NCBI GenBank assembly: GCA_013397455.1
Contig: VYZB01000375.1
Location: 253,458-317,457, forward strand
DNA length: 64,000 bases
Origin: Crotophaga sulcirostris
Lineage: Eukaryota > Chordata > Aves > Cuculiformes > Crotophagidae
Reading direction: 5' to 3'
Numbering within the stretch: the stretch's first letter is position 1; each line of letters starts with the position of its first letter. This document shows positions 25,853 to 36,800 of this stretch, one piece after another. The translations under genes and the position numbers were made by a program. The notes under the pieces were generated by a model. The model ran no database searches and had not been told where the DNA came from. It saw only the letters and a program-made list of their open reading frames with translations.

Positions 25853-26821
25853 GATTTTTCTATTACAAATTAAAGGAAAGAAGTGAAGCCAAAACCTTGG
25901 ATGTGAAGCCAAACCCAGTATTTCGATGAGTTTTTACCAGACATAGTCTTCCCATATTTTATAGCATTAATTGACACGTGATGCCTGTCAACTTCTATGC
26001 CCAGATATTTTGTTTATATTCTTAACTTTGCCATTTCTCACACTGAAAACTAAAGACAAACCTGGCACGTTCTGCTGACTCAAGGCCATTAAAAGGGTCC
26101 ACTCCAATTAATGTGAAACACCTGTGGCACTGCAAGCCTACAAGTCACGGCTTCCATGGGAGCTCTGATGAAACCCAGGTTTCTCTTGAAAAGTACTTTG
26201 ACAAGAGAGGATGATACAGGAAAATACATCCCAGTGCTGTATCACACACAGAGTGAACTACTATAGTCCATATATTTATTATGGAACAAACCCCTTTCCC
26301 TCCATGTATCTTTCCTGGTGGTACCTGTACTGGTATGCGTTGGGGCAATAAAACACAGGGACAAGCATGACAGCACATAGCAGGTAAAAATACCTAAAAC
26401 CAAGCATGCAGGAACATCTTTGAGGAGAGGAGGTCCCTGTGAAAGCAGTAGGGATACCTGAGGATGCAGCAGCAGCTACAGGTGGTATAGCTTCCTGGAA
26501 AAGGACAGCAGTGGCTTGAGAACATGCTAGGAGAGGGTTGCAAAATAGGGGTCAGAAGCTATCTGAGGCTCTAGGAGCCAGCATCAGCCAAAGTAGCCTG
26601 GAGTACCTCCAGCACAGCTGTGGAAAAGAGGTGAAATTGGAGGAAGAAAAAGATGAGTGCCACTTGAGTAAGCAAACAGGGGGACTGATTTCACTCCTTC
26701 TTATCAAGGCTTCACCTTGCAGGCTTGCAGAAGTGAAAGAGGAGCATTTTATCTGTGTGATGGGGCCAGCAGTGCAGAGGAGCCTGCCAGTCTACTATGG
26801 GCATAACACCCAATAAGTACG
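25853..26821. other. Unannotated sequence
   Basis: No gene is recognised. A small direct repeat of GTGAAGCCAAA occurs at about 25883 and 25903. The 92-codon plus frame (26538-26816) has no domain and abuts a CR1 insertion. Confidence 0.5.
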
Positions 26822-27057
26822 CCTTAGGCTTGATATTAGGAAAAAGTTCTTCACTGAAAGGGTGATTGGCCATTGGAATGCGCTGCCCAGGGAGGTGGTG
26901 GAGTTGCCAACCCTGGAGGTGTTTAAGAGGAGATTGGATGAGGCACTCAGTGCCATGGTTTAGAACTTGATGAGTTGGTGTTAGTGTCGGGTTATAGGTT
27001 GGACTCGATGATCTCAGAGGTCCTTTCCAACCTTGTGATACTGTGATACTGCAATAC
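26822..27057 (+). mobile_element. CR1 LINE, ACTGTGAT-tailed subfamily, plus-strand copy
   Basis: It is 5'-truncated within ORF2 at the RLDIRKKFF motif. The frame then stays intact through [33 protein letters not shown] and the stop near 26963. The 3' UTR carries GGTTGGACTCGATGATCTCA, CTTTCCAACCTTGTGATACTG and a second octamer. It is the clearest plus-strand view of the family's TGATACTG tail. Confidence 0.95.
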
Positions 27058-28599
27058 CTTGTGCAGTTGCCATGAGTATGGCTCATGTTGAGTCCCTGTG
27101 AACTTGGAGCTGGGATTTTGTCTGGAATGCCATGCTGTCAAGGAGGAGAGCATTATGCTCTCTACAAGCCAAAGCTTGGAATTATAGGTGTATTGTGTGT
27201 AGAAAGATGACAAAAGGATTGAGTTGGGCAAACCAACCTGGAAAACCCATATGACCTGTGTCTCTGTGATGTGTGTCCTTTTATTGCAGGGGTGTGTTTA
27301 TATCTTCTGCTCAGCTGAGCACATCCATTAGGCTGTCAAATGACATGGATGGATAACGAGCTGTGAGCTGCTAAAAGACAGTCTTAACAGGTGAACAGGC
27401 TGACTTAGACCAAAGATACAGAGTGAGAAACTTTTAACTAGAGGAGTTAGTCAGCTGTGGATCATCACAAGGGGAAAAGGGAGGGTGTCACTGAAAACTG
27501 AAAGAAATCTGAGGAAAATGGTCATGCTTTACACCTTGCAGTTAGGACGAGGATGACAAACTGGAGACAGCTGATGATACAACCCTGACCCATACTAACA
27601 GAATATCAGTGACAAGAGAGACCTAGAAGCAGAAGCTTTAGGAGATGTTGTCTCTCTTTACACATATTAACTTGAGGTTTTAAGGTAGGGAATGTTTCGT
27701 CCATTGAGTTCTTAACTGAGAAGATCTGGTCACAAAAATACAACCGATACAAAGATGAGGTGAGATGGGGCGTGGTGGAAGAGAAAAACATGTGTGAGTA
27801 GTTCAGTATGTTTTGACAACCACTAAAGAAGAAGAGTGCAAGAAGCTCAGCAGACATCCTTAAGACTACAAAAACAAGGCAAAAGAAGAGTTTCTCTGTT
27901 GGAAGATTGAGCTGAAAAACAAGTTTTCTGAACAACAGAACGGTGGAAAGAAGAGATGGAAAAGAAAAAAAAAAGAGAGAAAAATTTTATTTTACAAAAG
28001 GAGACTAGGAGACACTGGAAAAAATCCTAAAAAGAAATGTGGCCGTTGTGCAGCTGGTTGTAAGAGAATAGAAAATGCAATGTTCCATGGACAGAAGGAG
28101 GAACAGAAGAGGCAGATTATGGTTCACAGAGTTCATGGCAGCTCCATGAAGACGTGTGTTACTGTGGACTTTTTAGGGGGAAGAACTGTTAAGATCCATA
28201 ACAAGAATGGGTAGAGAGAACTAAAGATAGTGCCTTCTGTCAGAAGGATGCACACAAGGGGCAAAAAAATAAACTGTATGAGAATACCCCAGTTATTTCT
28301 TCCCCAGCACTTCCTGGGCACTTTGCTTTTCCCATCTGGGGAAAAGGAGGCAAATAGATTAATCAGTGTGTTGCTGGTCTTGTAGTAGACTAGAGACAGA
28401 GTATGAGTTAGACAACCTCTACCTGACTTTGGGCTAATAACTCTATTCAATGACTAGCAAATAGACCAAGCTTTCTCCAGTGACAAAGGTTTTAGATCTG
28501 TCACACATTGAACACCGTTGCAAATACTCTATTATTGCTATTAATGGACGGTGGGGTTATTTTGACAACACAGTCACAAGTTCTTGACTCTGAAAAATC
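27058..28599. other. Unannotated sequence
   Basis: No gene is recognised. Purine-rich sequence lies at about 27950-27985. The 109-codon minus frame (27606-27935) and the 105-codon minus frame (28133-28450) are rich in Leu, Phe and Ser and lack domains, as expected from purine-rich plus-strand DNA. Confidence 0.5.
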
Positions 28600-28990
28600 T
28601 GATTACCATATTAATTTAAATCATTTGCACACCAATAAGCCTTTATATTTTTTGGAAGGAGAAAGTAAATTGTCCCCTGTATTGTGAGCAGCAGATTTGC
28701 AACAACGTTCGCCATCACCAACACGCCTGTTTCCCTTTGCAAACCAGACCCCTTGATGTAGATTTCAAAGAGCTTTCATGTAAAATCCTGCTTGACCTTG
28801 CTGCATTGTCAACAGCAAACAACTTTTATGTACAATCTCCGGTGACTTTCTTTTCATTTTATTATTTTTTTTTAAACATCAATATGTAATGATACAAAAG
28901 GATTTCTGATAACGTAATTTTTTGACTGGCAGCAAAATAACTGCCACTTCACTCCACTGCCTATATTACTATGGGTTTATATTCTTGTCA
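28600..28990. promoter_or_regulatory. Candidate conserved non-coding element
   Basis: This is complex AT-rich sequence without repeats. It includes ATTAATTTAAATCATTTGCA (homeodomain/POU-like), TTGCAACAACGTTCGCCATC with rare CpGs kept, CCTTTGCAAACCAGACCCC and GATAACGTAATTTTTTGAC. No frame supports coding. Its regulatory status is judged from texture alone. Confidence 0.25.
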
Positions 28991-29787
28991 TATTTCCCTT
29001 CTATTCTCTTTATAGAAAGAGTTGTTTTTATTCTCCTTTTAACTGGAAAACATACTCAAGTCCTCTTTGCATTTGCTTAGCCTCCACTTATTAAATCTTC
29101 TGTTAGGAAGTAAGGAAGAGAGAAATAAAAAGGCTGCTACGGGTGTTCCTATAAAGAAAGAATGTATGTTTTGTAGTAAGAGCAGGAATTGAAAAGACTA
29201 GGCTCTTGGGCTCCGATTCATTCTACCGTGAGTTAGAAGACTACTTTTCATTCACTTTGGTTATGATTAAGGTTGTGTGTTTGTATTTCTGTGATGACTG
29301 CAAGAACACCGACCCATTCAAGTTAGTGTCTTTCAAGTGAAATGAAATGCATGAATCAAATCCCTTGCTCCATCAGTGCTTAACGTCTGAGTCTGTCGGG
29401 TACAGCAGTGCCATGCAGAGTATTTGAGCTGAACTGATATAAGTGGAAACGAGGCAGTGTGGGACTCTGCCTACATGATTTACCCCACCATGACTGATGC
29501 ACAGTTCCTCTATTCTGTGCTACCATTGCAATTACCCAGACAAACCATTTCTTTCCTCTTTCCCTCTTCAAACTCTTTTCCCTCTCCCTCTCTTCATTTC
29601 GTTATTATGCTACTTAGCCATAGCAAGCCTGCTCATTTACCTTCACTTTGGTGGTGCAACTTTAATAAATAATCCCATTGCATCTGAAAATGTCTGCTAC
29701 CTCCCTCAGAAGAGACACAAAGAAGTCAAACAAAGGGGTGTTAAGTGCATGAGATTCCTCATGTAGGAATTGTTCTTTATAACATAA
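28991..29787. other. Unannotated sequence
   Basis: Nothing recognisable is present. The overlapping short frames at 29380-29766 are pyrimidine-driven. Confidence 0.5.
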
Positions 29788-29980
29788 AGGTTGCATTAGG
29801 TCAGACTGGAGGTCGAGAAAACCCATCATGCTGTCTTTGAGAGTTGTCAAAAACATAGGTCTGTAGAGGAACAGTAAGAATGACCATATCTGATGATCCT
29901 TTCTCCTACTTCCCCCATTTCTGGCTTTTCCAAGTCAGGCATTTAAAGAGTCTTGAAGTAGTTTCCATGTGTTTGGTAAT
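29788..29980 (-). mobile_element. Ancient CR1 LINE relic (tentative)
   Basis: AAGGTTGCATTAGGTCAGAC, then CATCATGCTGTCTTTGAGAG, 'tgatgatcctttctcctacttcccccatttctggc' and 'gtcttgaagtagtttcc', follow the order of the reverse-oriented turtle-type CR1 3' region ('gggtcagacc...', 'cctgtctttgacagtgg', 'gatccatcccctgtcgcccattcccagcttctgg'). Divergence is high and the right end is a guess. It is the same 3' end type as the plus-strand fragment at 25803. Confidence 0.45.
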
Positions 29981-30223
29981 CTCCAATGCATTTGTTCACC
30001 ACAGACATTTCTGATCTCCCGTTGTAGCTCCAGTGAGTTTCGCAAAACCCTGTCATTTGTTCCTCAGATGAGAAATTCTGTCACAATTCAGGTCCCAGGG
30101 GTCTGTGAGGAGCTCTTCTAGGAAATCTGCGGTCTTAGTTTGACCTGTTGTCCTTGTCTAGAAGGTGCTGTATCCAGAAGTGAAGTAAAAAGCTGTGGAA
30201 TCAATGCTTCCAGAATTAATCTC

Positions 30224-30285
30224 TCATAGAATCATAGAATCATCTGGTTGGAAAAAACCCTTGAGATCATTGAGTCCAGCTGTAC
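30224..30285 (-). mobile_element. CR1 LINE terminal 3' fragment
   Basis: TCATAGAATCATAGAATCAT, then TGGTTGGAAAAAACCCTTGA and GATCATTGAGTCCAGC, match the reverse complement of an ATTCTATG-tailed CR1 3' end. The match fades after about 60 bp. Confidence 0.85.
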
Positions 30286-30924
30286 CAATCAACATGATTT
30301 TGTTCATTTCTATTCCCTTCTGATCTGTCTTCTTGCACAAGCCCTTCTTTCCCTTCAAGTTGCTTAACCTGTAGGGCAACTTATCACCTTTTTTTGGAGG
30401 TGGCAGTTTGTTTCTTGTAGTGCAGACCAGCACTAACACTCAATCTTCAAACACGTCCGTAGCAGTGGCTTATGTGTTCCCCTGAAAAAGTGTAGAATAA
30501 AGGTTCAAAATTCCTCAGGCTTTGAACAGCCAAAGGACTGAGCCCAGGTCTTGGTGTATGAGTTCCAAGTATTAGATTCCTGTGGTCATTCATTGAGTAA
30601 AAGAACTTAACTATAGCTCTTGCTGGGAAGTAGAGAGTGGGCAGTGATTTTGACCAAAAAAAATCATGATTTGGCTTATTGCAAAATGTCAGGGCAACTG
30701 CTTTCATCTCTTTCTTGTTTTTTTTTTCCTCCGGGTGATTCAAATACTGCCCAGACCAAGAGCCACCACTGTAAGAATCTGCTGAAGGTCTGCAGCCTAT
30801 CCTTTTGTGTCGTAAATGCTATAAAATGTTTGTTTTCACATGTTCCACACCTTCTAAAAGAATCCACCATTAAAACAATAAAATTTGGAGAGGAGGGGGC
30901 AACCAACCCCAAATGACACAACGT
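30286..30924. other. Unannotated sequence
   Basis: Overlapping frames on both strands (30447-30966) have no domains. A T11-type run lies at about 30719-30728. Confidence 0.5.
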
Positions 30925-31260
30925 TCTGTGCAGAAAGGGCCACAGTCTTGTTAATTCAAATGACATTTTGACAGTAGCATGCTGTCAGCCCAATGGTTTG
31001 ACCTATACAACAACCTCTAATTATTACTAATTAAAGAATTAATTATTCATGGCAGCACGCGCTATTAGCATAGCAGAGATGTGTTGGAATATGAGTTATG
31101 CGCGGTTTATGAATCTTCAGAAAATAGATTCTTTAATAAATTAATAAAGGGGCTCTGGGGTTTCATTAAAAGGTGGCTGGAGGGGTTGCAAGCCAGTTTC
31201 CAAGGAGACCACAGGTGGTTTGCTTGGATTTTTTTTTTAGTTAAACTTGTTTGGGCCAGA
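30925..31260. promoter_or_regulatory. Strong candidate conserved non-coding element (enhancer-like)
   Basis: This is the densest cluster of homeodomain-core sites in the window. TCTAATTATTACTAATTAAA is followed by GAATTAATTATTCATGG and TTTAATAAATTAATAAAGG. Between them is a complex CpG-containing segment (GCAGCACGCGCTATTAGCAT, TGAGTTATGCGCGGTTTATG). Retained CpGs such as ACGCGC in AT-rich neutral DNA suggest constraint. No frame over 60 codons lies here. The texture matches developmental enhancers, but the target gene cannot be named from this window. Confidence 0.35.
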
Positions 31261-33082
31261 TGATTTCCCTTCCCCCCCTCCCCCTCTCACTCTGTCCTCA
31301 CTGCTCTTTCCTCAGGCAGAGAGGAGAACATTTTAATGAAACCCCTGTTGTCCTCATATCGCTTTGATCCCCGTGTGGTCTCCAACCTCCACGTTGGCCA
31401 GTTGGAGGATGGTGAGGTTGAGTTTTTTCTGTTCTTTTTTTTTTCTTCTTCTTCTTTTTTGATTGAAAGCTGCAACCAGCTCTGCCATGAATAAACAACA
31501 GAAATAAAAGCACACGGGTAAAGGAAAATAGAACAAACAAAGGAGAAAATAAAGGAAATTACATAAATTCAGAGAAGAGCATCAGGATGGTAGCAGAATT
31601 AATTTCTCTGTTTTCTGTCTTAAGAGTAGATTTGGTGGTTGTTCTCACTATTTTTATATCTATGTTTGTTTCTAACATGATATTTCTTATTTGGACTGTT
31701 TTATAGATTTTATTTCTGTTAAAAAACACAGGAGGGAGAAAATTCTTCACTGTTTTATTCTTTTTTTTTTCATTCTGTCATGACCAGCATCCCTCAACCT
31801 TTATTTCACTCTAATAATGCAGAAGGTGATATTAATACCTTCCAGTACTGCTAACTAAACAGTGATATAAATAGCAGTAACAATGTTTCCAAGCTCTCGC
31901 TCCAACTTCCGGATCAATTAAAATTCCATCCTCTGTTAAGGAAAGCCTCAGCAAAATAGCAGCTGCATTAAAAAAAAAAAAATCCTTAGTCCTTACCTCA
32001 TTTTATGAGGATTTATCTTCCAATCAGTCTCACTGGTGAAGAACATAACCACCAAGTAGAGTGATAGCTGCTGCTACACAAATCCAATCAAAATTAATGG
32101 TACTGCTGTCAGTGGCCAAGGTTTTCCATTGTCTTGAAGGGATCAAGGCACCATAAGAATGATCACGTGGGAGGGTTAATTTCCTTTGTTGCTGCTCACC
32201 TTAATGTTAGGAGAAGGACACACTGCTGGAGGTGATCCATCCTATCTGAGACACTGATGTTAGGACAAGAGGAGCTGCATCCACAGGCTATATGAGAAGC
32301 TTGGTCTCAGATATGCAATTTTTCAGCACAATGTAAGATGAGTCTTGCACCTTCAGGTTCTTGGATGAAGCCCATCACTTCTCATTCAGTTACAACACAA
32401 CTTTTAGAAAGGCACAGGTATGTTTGACTTTCAGATCTCACTTGATGATGGGTTTAGTCAAATTCTTGGCAAGTTGTTCCAATGACTGGCTACTGTGGGT
32501 GTTATGTATTCATGTATTAATTTCTGCTTTTGGGACAGAGGTCACAAATTACTGCAGCTATATAGTGGCCAAAGTAATAAGGTGTCATTTTCAGGTGAAG
32601 CTGTGGTTGCTCTGATAATAGCAGTTATACATTTCTGTTTTATTCGTGATCATTTTTGCTTATTCTAGCATAACTCACAGAGATTCCAATAAGAAATTGA
32701 GGCTGTACTTTGCTATGTGTGGTATGTACATATAAATGGGATCACATTACAGCATTGCAGCAGTTGGATGAACTTGATCTCCCTGTCTCTGTTTTGCTAA
32801 TTGACAAGCAGGGTCCATTGCTGTTGAAGACAGCTCTTCAGAGGAATGTGGATGACTCCAAGCCGTTAACCAAGTAGGTCAGAAGGTGCCAGCTTCAAGA
32901 GTCTAAAAGCCTGGATAAGGTATTGTGCCTGGAAAATGCCAGTTATCAAAGCTAAATTTCCCACAGAAACGTATCATGAGTCATGCTACATGTTTTGAGA
33001 AAACTTCTCAAGTCTAGCGATGAGTGGTGTGGTCATATTAAACTGTCAAAATACATAACAGCTTATAATATCTATATCCAGC
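31261..33082. other. Unannotated sequence
   Basis: Pyrimidine-rich DNA at 31265-31310 and a T/TTC tract at 31421-31460 create lysine- and glutamate-rich minus frames that are not genes. An A13 run lies near 31969-31981. Otherwise nothing is recognised. Confidence 0.5.
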
Positions 33083-33141
33083 AATAATACCAATACCACT
33101 AATACCAGTAATACCAATATCTCAGTAATAATACCAATAAC
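33083..33141. repeat. Degenerate (AATACC)n repeat
   Basis: Variations on AATACCAATACCACT and AATACCAGTAATACCAATAT with (AAT) interruptions, about 60 bp long. It stands about 70 bp before a plus-strand CR1. Confidence 0.8.
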
Positions 33142-33211
33142 AGAAGTCAGCTGAGACATCCCCGTTTACTTGAATTAGAGTGAAAGCACTGTAGCCCTGA
33201 AGTAGCCCTAA

Positions 33212-33888
33212 AGAGAAGAACTTGGGGGTATTAGTGGATGAGAAGATTAACATGAGCCAGCAATGTGTGCTTGCAGCCCAGAAAGCCAATTGTGTCCAAA
33301 AGAAGTGTGACCAGTAGGGCGAGGGAGGGGATTCTCCACCTCTATTCTGCTCTCGTGAGACCTCACCTGGAGCCCTGTGTTCAATTCTGGAGTGCTCAGC
33401 ACAGGAAGGACATGGAGCTGTTGGAATTAGTCCAGAGGAGGCCACAGAGATGATCAGAGGGCTGGAGAAGCCCCTGTATAAGGACGGACTGAAACAGTTG
33501 GGTTTGTTCAGCCTGGAAAAGAGAAGGCTCTGGAGACACCTTATAGCAGCCTCCCAGTAGTTAAAGCGAGCCTACAGGAGAGATGGGGAGGGGCTCTGTA
33601 TCAGGGAGAACAGGGATAGGATGAGGGGGAATGGTTTTAAGCTTAAAGAAGGGAGATTTAAATTAGGTATTAGGAAGAAATTCTTTACTGTGAGGGTGGT
33701 GAGGACCTGGCACAGGTTGCCCAGAGAAGTGGTGGCTGCCCCATCCCTGGAGGTGTTCAAGGCCAGGTTGGATGGGGCTTTGAGCCCCCTGATCCAGTGG
33801 TGTCCTTGCCCACGGCAGGGGGGGTTGGAACTGGATGAGCTTTATGGTCCCATCCAACCCAAATCATTCTAAGATTCTATGACTCTGT
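33212..33888 (+). mobile_element. CR1 LINE, longest copy in the window (677 bp)
   Basis: It starts in ORF2 at AGAAGAACTTGGGGGTATTA and runs to a tail of AAATCATTCTAAGATTCTATGAC. The reverse-transcriptase C-terminal region can be followed: SARARE-type sequence ([20 protein letters not shown]) at 33310-33370, and later FKLGIRKKFFTVRVVRTWH and EVFKARLDGALSPLI. The two halves lie in different frames, so at least one frameshift is present, and the normal stop after the C-terminus is lost. A small deletion removes the bases expected before AAAAGAAGTGTGACCAG. It is an inactive, 5'-truncated classical avian CR1. Confidence 0.96.
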
Positions 33889-36800
33889 AAAAAGCATTCA
33901 CCTAGTGCCCACTTCCCAGCTGAGCATCTGAAGCATTAGAGAAAGGAAGATCCTATTATTTTCCCTTGAGAAAAAAGTGAAAACTTTCGGTTTCAAATGA
34001 AAACACATGGTGAAATTTCCATTTCAAAATATGCTGGATAATTCTTGTTTTCCTATTTGGATTAAGTCCCTGTCCTGAACAAGATATCTGTCTGGGTTGC
34101 TTTATAATAATTTTGCTTTTGGCAAGTTTAGAAATAAGCTCAGGACATAATTCAGAACCGAGTTCCTAATCCAAATTGGGATTTAAAATATAAAAAGAAA
34201 AAGTCTCAGTTTAACCCAGACATGGCAGATGCTACTACACTGATCACCTAAAGTTTTAATGAAGTCTAAAGAAAATTGACTCAGAAGATTCTCAGAAAAC
34301 CTAACCAATTTTACTTAAATACCTGAAAAATAATTTATATGCTTAACTTCAGGCACAAAGGTTTGAAAACCTAATTGGCTTAGCCAATATTACACAGAAA
34401 ATTAGCATTACCCTGTTCTGACTGTAGCAGTTAACTACAGCTGGAGCACAGGCTGAGACTTTTTTTTCCAAAATCTGCTATGTATTCTAATTGTTGCCTT
34501 GCTCTGTGCCAAGGTTTTGAACAGATTTGCCTAGTAGTCACCAAAAAAATGACCAGGCAAAGTCTGAGAGCTTGCACAGACCATGGCAATTCCCAGGAGA
34601 CGAGAAGGACTCTCCTCTTACATCTAAACATGAAGACTAGGATGCTGCATGCTAATATGAGACTCCTGCAACACCTTTTACCCCATGTTGGTTTTCATCT
34701 TTATGTAAATTGAAACAAATTAATTGAAACAAAATCTTCTGATTGCAGAAGATGGTTTGAAAACATCCCTCTTTTTTTGAGGGGGTGGGGGTGCTGGGGA
34801 GTGTTTTGAAACGTTACATCTTATTTTACATTAATGAGTTATTTTAAAAATTTCACAATTTTGCAGATATTTTCACAAAGTAAATTATTTATAGGAAATA
34901 TTTCTTTTACACCAAGCCTGAGAAGAATGGGGTTCAGTTAAACACACACTTGTGCACCAACAACTAAATATACACACCCATCTCATACAGAATTTTTCTC
35001 TGTCTTAGTTTTTCCCAAAAAACAAAGGTCCCAAGTGATCTGCATACTCAACTGTGGGACAGATAATATCAGCTTACCCTAGAGATAAGATGCTAAATTC
35101 CAGGGAAGCAATGCTTCAGCTTTAACTAAAAAATAATTGTCCAAACAGTTCTATCCATACTGTTACAGTGCTGCTCATTTAACAATGATCTGGACCAGAA
35201 CATGCAATCAGGAGAAATAAGCCAATATCCAAACACTGAAGTTAATTACTAATGCAAATGGATGTTTACTAATATATATTGTAGGAGCAGTTTTCACTCT
35301 AGGAAAATATTATCAGACCCTATGGGCATCCATTCCCCACTTTTTTTTTTTTTTTTTAAATGAGCTCAGGAAAGATTAAAGCCCTAATTAAACACATATT
35401 TTATTTCTGTATTTAGGGTTTTGTTTTGTTTTTTAAACTGCATCCTTTTAACATAAAACTGACATTCTGGCATTGCTTATATGCCCAGAAGAATTAGATA
35501 ATCAACAACAGTTTATAATAAGAGTGTGCCAGAACAGAGCATGAAGTTCAATAAAGAGGGTGAGTTTTCCTTAACATGATTTGGAGAGATCAGATTTTCT
35601 TCTGGGTTTGATTCTTTGTTCTGCAAGTCAGTCTCAGGACTACAAATGTGCCACAGCTCGAATTCATTTCTCGAACGGCAAAGTTAGGATCTGTTGTGCC
35701 AGGAGGTGACAGACACAAATCAAAAAAAAAAAAAAAAAAATTTCAATGTCAAAAATTTGGGCAGGATAGTGACACCAAACACAGACAACAATATTCAAAC
35801 TAATTATTGAGCTGGGACTCAACTCTTCTCAACTTCAGACATGTCTAGTGTTGATGGCCACATGTGTGTATTTTAGATTCTGTTTCAGGCTAAGATGGAA
35901 TTAATTCAGTCAATAGGGTGTGAAGACTGACACGATCAATCCTAAAGGAAGAATGTACATTGAAATTGCTGAAATGGTGTCCAAAATCTGCCAAATCTTC
36001 TGCTTCAGTCTCCATTGACAGGTTTGGGGCACCCAGCTTGCATGGAAACACCTGCAGGTACTCAAAGTTGCGGTGCCAGAAACCCTCAGTGCAGAATTAC
36101 TACTAGAAATAAGTGAGATTGTGGTAAATAACTGTCATATAAAAGTCTATTTCTGTGGTTGGTGGAGTTAGTTAAAGTCCATCCCATTCTTCCTGTCCCA
36201 GATACCATCATATCCTATCCTATTTGCAGTTGGGTGGAATAAGCAACATCAGAAATTCATGGTGTACTTATACTGGTAAAATGATGGATAAAGATATTTG
36301 GACTGTATAAGGAATAGAAAAGTGATCTGTAAATCAGCAACAGAGAGGGATAAGAACTTCTTAAGTGAAATAAGCATATTGTCACTCAGACCGTACCGTT
36401 TACTCTGATGATTTACAAGGAGAGTTTCTACAGTTTGGTGGGATGAGGTTCTGGAACAGACTTTACACAGAAAACCAGTGCACCCCGCTCACGGCACTGC
36501 TGCCCAACAGTGGCAGTGGATGAAACATGATGAGAAGCACGGGCTTTTCAAATTGTGTGTCTAAATAAGAGCTGGTGCTAATAATTGTGCCCTGGGGTGA
36601 GCTACTGTTTATTATGGATATTATTCCTAGTGTTGTGTGCCTAAACAAGGTCTTCTTTATGCTCCGTGCTATGTGTAAAAAAACCAAAATAACTATAACT
36701 TCCTCAAAGACTTTACAGCCTACAAAGGTTTTACTCTCATTATCCTGTTTCACAGTGGATGACCTGTTTTCTTTTTAAGAAAAAAAAATCTTCCTATAAG

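Noticed and set aside
31287..31540. Lysine/glutamate-rich minus frames
   Set aside because: Produced by the T/TTC tract at 31421-31460.
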